A stretch of DNA of 9,418 bases from Actinomycetes bacterium (GTDB lineage: Bacteria > Actinomycetota > Acidimicrobiia > Acidimicrobiales > Palsa-688): contig JAKAZH010000061.1 of the NCBI GenBank assembly GCA_021815935.1, positions 1 to 9,418 of the forward strand. The letters are read 5' to 3'. This document shows positions 7,106-9,418 of this stretch, piece after piece (positions within the stretch are counted from its first letter, which is position 1; every line of letters starts with the position of its first letter). Below the pieces are notes generated by a model. It saw nothing but the letters and a program-made list of their open reading frames with translations, ran no database searches and was not told the DNA's origin. The translations under genes and the position numbers were made by a program.

Positions 7106-8278
7106 TCAGCCTGGGTTTGTGGAGATCTGTGGCACCGTCGGCGGAGTGCCCAGCCCACTGCCGCAGTGGCCAGCCACGATGGCCTGGTTGGCGGCCCGGT
7201 AGGCGGCCGCCACGTATCCGTTGGCGGTGGAGATATCGCTGTTGGTGGTATTCATCGCGGCCAGGATGTTCGCCTGGGCGTTCGAGATGGCCTGGTGGAC
7301 CGTCGACGTGCTCGGCACGCTGGCGGGATGGTACGAGGGCGCGTTCGCATCAGCCGTCTGCAGCTTCGCCAGGTCGTGTTCCACCGTGGCGATGTCACCC
7401 TGCACTGTCTGGATCTCCGGCTTAACAGTCTCCGTGGCGTTGTAGCCAACTGATTCGCTCGCGTCGTAGCTGACTATTTCCTGAGCGTCGTAGCCGACCT
7501 CTTCCTGAGCGTCGTAGCAGACGGTGCCTGAGTCACCATTGGGATGAGCCAGCGCGAGCGCCTCGACTGCCTGAGCCTTTTGCTGGGTCTTCGTGAGCGC
7601 CGTCCGGGTCTTCGTCAAGGACTGGCTCATAGCTGCAAGCTGCGACTTGAAGGTGGCGTCCTGTGCCAAGGTGGATAGATCGCTGGTGAGCACGAAGGCC
7701 GCTTCCGCTACCGCCTCGTCGGCCTGCTGTTGTGCCTGGGCCTGGGCTGCTGCGGCGTGCCGCTGTGCCTGGGCCTGCGCCGCAGCCGCCGCTTGCTTCT
7801 GCTCCTGCTGGTATGCCGCTGCAGCGGACTTGTCGAGCCCGGCTACCGCCTCGTTGTAGGCGCCCACGGTGGCGGTATGGAACGTGTAGTCGGTGATCGA
7901 TCCGCCTCCGCCAGGTGCGGACAGCACGAGCGTGGAGCCGCTCAACGTGCCCGTCAGGTTGGTCGCCCCGAACAGCCCGCTGCCGAAGGTGAGCGTGACA
8001 CTGCCGCCGTTAGCGATGCCGGTAAAGCTGGTGTGAGCGGCCTGCACCTGGCCGGGGCCCGACGAGGAGATGTAGGCGCCGACGATCGTGCCCGCCATCT
8101 GGCCGCCATTACGCGTCATCTGGATGAACAGCGCAAGTGACGGGCTCGCGTCCAGGTAGCCCGATGGTCCCGACGACGACAAGGACCGGGCGGCAACGAG
8201 ACCGCCGCCGCCAGCGAGTGCGATCGTCGCAACAACGGCGGCGACCTTGGGCCAGCTCGTCCCGTTCCCCCACATCAT
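7106..8278 (-). CDS. Membrane-anchored or secreted protein with beta domain, coiled-coil and YDA repeats; function unknown
   Basis: 390 residues from ATG 8276-8278 (the frame is open back to TTG 8341). A hydrophobic helix (KVAAVVATIALAGGGGLVAA, about residues 11-30) follows a short N-terminus and serves as signal or anchor; no lipobox Cys is seen. Next comes a Gly/Ser/Thr-rich beta segment (YLDASPSLALFIQMTRNGG, then VTLTFG and GTLSGSTLVLSAPGG). An Ala/Gln-rich probable coiled coil follows, with AQ repeats near residues 160-190, and then helices rich in Thr, Lys and Gln. Four eight-residue repeats, CYDAQEEV GYDAQEIV, then SYDASESV GYNATETV, precede a further helical part and a Pro/Thr-rich end. 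Cys254 and Cys372 could form an extracytoplasmic disulfide. I recall similar unnamed proteins in actinomycetes; no function is known to me. The start is uncertain because of the coding-like frame upstream. Confidence 0.75.
   Translation of the reverse strand: MMWGNGTSWPKVAAVVATIALAGGGGLVAARSLSSSGPSGYLDASPSLALFIQMTRNGGQMAGTIVGAYISSSGPGQVQAAHTSFTGIANGGSVTLTFGSGLFGATNLTGTLSGSTLVLSAPGGGGSITDYTFHTATVGAYNEAVAGLDKSAAAAYQQEQKQAAAAAQAQAQRHAAAAQAQAQQQADEAVAEAAFVLTSDLSTLAQDATFKSQLAAMSQSLTKTRTALTKTQQKAQAVEALALAHPNGDSGTVCYDAQEEVGYDAQEIVSYDASESVGYNATETVKPEIQTVQGDIATVEHDLAKLQTADANAPSYHPASVPSTSTVHQAISNAQANILAAMNTTNSDISTANGYVAAAYRAANQAIVAGHCGSGLGTPPTVPQISTNPG
7424..7519 (-). repeat. Four 24-base in-frame repeats encoding a YDA-type octapeptide
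   Basis: The four units code for CYDAQEEV, GYDAQEIV, SYDASESV and GYNATETV. Tyr is fixed at position 2, Asp or Asn at 3, Ala at 4, Glu at 6 and 7 partly, and Val at 8. At DNA level the core reads TCGTAG on the plus strand at regular 24-base steps, with synonymous and non-synonymous drift increasing toward the last unit. The octad pattern with one Tyr and one Val per turn suggests a repeated structural turn or bead rather than a normal heptad coiled coil. Confidence 0.85.
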
Positions 8279-8284
8279 CGGGCG

Positions 8285-8561
8285 CCACGGTGGGGGCGCC
8301 GGCCGGCTGGTGCGCTGAGGTCGAGTGCCGCCACGGCACAACTGTAGCTGCCGGCTGTGTGCCGGAATGGGCTGGCTCGGCGGTCGTCACTTCGACGCAG
8401 AACGTGACCAGCGGCGGGTTCTGGAAGGTGGCCGGCACCGGCTGCTGGCCTCAGAATTGTACGCCGACGTGCCAGCCGGCGCAATCGACCACGGCGTAGT
8501 CGGGGCGCTGGACACCGTCGTTGAGGTCGAGGCGGGTCGCGCATCTAGTAACCCTCTCCAC
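8285..8561 (-). pseudogene. Coding-like sequence upstream of the secreted protein, in another frame, with an in-frame stop
   Basis: In the minus frame starting at GTG 8561 the codons have strongly G/C-rich third positions and read RLDLNDGVQRPDYAVVDC, AGWHVGVQF, stop (TGA 8451-8453), then GQQPVPATFQNPPLVTFCV and EVTTAEPAHSG up to about 8290. The frame of the secreted protein over the same bases has poorer codon use. TGG to TGA at 8451 would explain the stop, giving F-W-G. A base change in the C-run near 8292-8296 would join this frame to PWRPMMWGNG of the secreted protein. It may therefore be the lost N-terminal part of that protein or a separate decayed gene. The product resembles no family I know. 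Confidence 0.3.
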
Positions 8562-8676
8562 GATGGCGACGGCTCGACGTTCGTCAGGTGGATCTGGTTT
8601 TTATCACCGTTGACATTGTCCGTGTTTGCCATGACGGCACAGGAGGCCACCAGGGCGCTCATACACTCCGACGACC

Positions 8677-8856
8677 CTAGCGCGAGTTCCAGTACCCGAG
8701 GCGCTCGAGGAAGCGGGTCGTCCGGAAGTCGTCGAAGGCCTCGGGAAAGAGCCCGACGTAGTCGATGGCCGCTGGAGCGAAGAGGATCGCCCGGTCCTCG
8801 ATCTCGACCTGGTTCGCACCGGTGACTGAGGCGTGCTCAAACGCCGGCTCAAGGAC
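8677..8856 (-). pseudogene. Orphan C-terminal protein fragment without a start codon
   Basis: A minus frame with convincing codon use reads FEHASVTGANQVEIEDRAIL, then FAPAAIDYVGLFPEAFDDF and RTTRFLERLGYWNSR before a TAG at 8677-8679. No ATG, GTG or TTG occurs in frame between this stop and the preceding in-frame TAA (8857-8859), which is the end of the decayed methyltransferase. It therefore looks like the 3' end of a gene whose 5' part was removed by a deletion that joined it to the methyltransferase end. I do not recognise the family; the acidic/aromatic end (DYVGLFPEAFDDF) gives no functional clue. Confidence 0.45.
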
Positions 8857-9374
8857 TTAGCCAACATCGACGCATTTACGCATGAGACACTCGCAGACCT
8901 GTTTTGGCGCACCGTAGCGGTCAATGGTGCGGCGGTGTTACCAGGTGAGAGATCTCGAAGAGATCTGTTAGAGCAGCGCGTATTGTGTCCTCGACAAAGA
9001 AGCGTTTGCACGGCTGACTTAATTCGCCCCTACTGCGGAAAATGGCCGGGCTCGATCCTCACCGATCCCGGCACCGTAGTTCAGGTCGTCGTTGGCGTTG
9101 ACTCTTAACAGCAACAGCCACCCGGTCGCAAAACCCGGTGAGGTTCCGCAAAGATCGCGATCGTCGTGGCCTAACGGAAGTAGTGCAACGACAGGGATGC
9201 CACGACAACGTCAATAGCCACCGTCCGTACAGGCAGAGGTTCGGCAATGTTGGAGGTGAAGGCTGGACCGCATCGTGCACTCCAATATCGGCCGAGACGG
9301 GCAGGAGTCAGAACGAACTTATTCGGGAGTCCGGGCGTGAGGTGGATGCCGACGACGAACTTCCTGGCGATCAT
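8857..9374 (-). pseudogene. Decayed SAM-dependent methyltransferase with one nonsense and about four frameshifts
   Basis: Reading across frames on the minus strand recovers a methyltransferase from the strand after motif I to the C-terminus: FVVGIHLTPG (the usual GIDLS with Asp changed to His), NIAEPLPV, IDVVVASLSLHYF, stop TAG (9171-9173, probably from TGG), ATTIAIFAEPHRVLRPGG, LLLRVNANDDLNYGAGIGE, IEPGHF, RSRGELSQPCKRFFVEDT, IRAALTDLFEISHLVT, then IDRYGAPKQVCECLMRK ending TAA at 8857-8859. Frame changes are needed near 9115, 9055, 9037 and 8926. The pattern LLLRVN(A/S)xNDxxxGAG, IEPGxF and KRFF-(V/D)E is typical of a group of actinobacterial class I methyltransferases. The motif I glycine loop is not recognisable and may lie beyond 9418. 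The amount of damage argues for a genuine, old pseudogene. Confidence 0.7.
8950..8966. repeat. Perfect 7-bp inverted repeat (AGATCTC-gaa-GAGATCT)
   Basis: A short perfect hairpin with two AGATCT palindromes. It lies inside the decayed methyltransferase where the codons give DLFEIS, so it is probably a by-product of coding sequence; no U-tract follows on either strand. Confidence 0.6.
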
Positions 9375-9418
9375 GGTTACCTTCTTGCGGGAGGCAGATT
9401 TCGGAGAACTAGCTGGTC

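Noticed and set aside
8387..8662. Minus-strand ORF of 91 codons starting MSALVASCAVMAN
   Set aside because: Only its first 30 codons look plausible; after that a different frame has clearly better codon use, so a real product is unlikely.
8833..9108. Plus-strand frame with LKRRLKDLANIDAF, which resembles the end of some IS630-type transposases
   Set aside because: The region reads better as the minus-strand methyltransferase C-terminus (YGAPKQVCECLMRK, KRFFVEDT); the resemblance is short and no other transposase motif is present.

Overview
The window reads as accessory DNA from a high-GC actinobacterium. The support is G/C-rich third codon positions, frequent GTG and TTG starts, an actinobacterial-type secreted protein with eight-residue YDA repeats, an Rv0428c-like GNAT protein, and an IS1634-family transposase remnant of the kind common in actinomycetes. 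No genus can be fixed from the sequence. No rRNA, tRNA or CRISPR array was seen.

Layout. At 1-579 (+) is the 3' part of an aminoglycoside-phosphotransferase-fold kinase. At 946-1735 (+) is a SAM-dependent methyltransferase broken by two apparent single-base deletions. A gene-poor stretch follows (1736-2057). At 2058-2897 (-) is an intact methyltransferase with a probable leaderless promoter, and at 3151-4056 (+) is a GNAT acetyltransferase. A gap without genes lies at 4057-4620. At 4621-6105 (-), possibly extending to 6231, is a SIR2-like protein whose NAD-site motifs are intact; seven copies of a six-base repeat lie just upstream of its likely start. A decayed IS1634-family transposase (+) starts at 6356 and ends in sequence I cannot assign. 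At 7106-8278 (-), possibly to 8341, is a membrane-anchored or secreted protein with a coiled-coil and YDA repeats. Coding-like sequence in another frame lies upstream of it. The right end (8677-9374, -) holds an orphan C-terminal fragment and a heavily decayed third methyltransferase.

The genes do not form an obvious operon: strands alternate, gaps are long, and several genes are broken or truncated next to mobile-element debris. The best candidate for an interesting system is the SIR2-like protein. It has the residues expected of an NAD-consuming defence effector plus a C-terminal region I cannot assign, but no recognisable partner gene is visible. The kinase, acetyltransferase and methyltransferases are all small-molecule or RNA/protein modifying folds. 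No shared pathway can be supported.

Two classes of damage are present. Single-base indels beside short homopolymer runs (first methyltransferase, transposase, region upstream of the secreted protein) could be sequencing error or real decay. The third methyltransferase, with an in-frame stop and about four frameshifts, is better explained as a true pseudogene.
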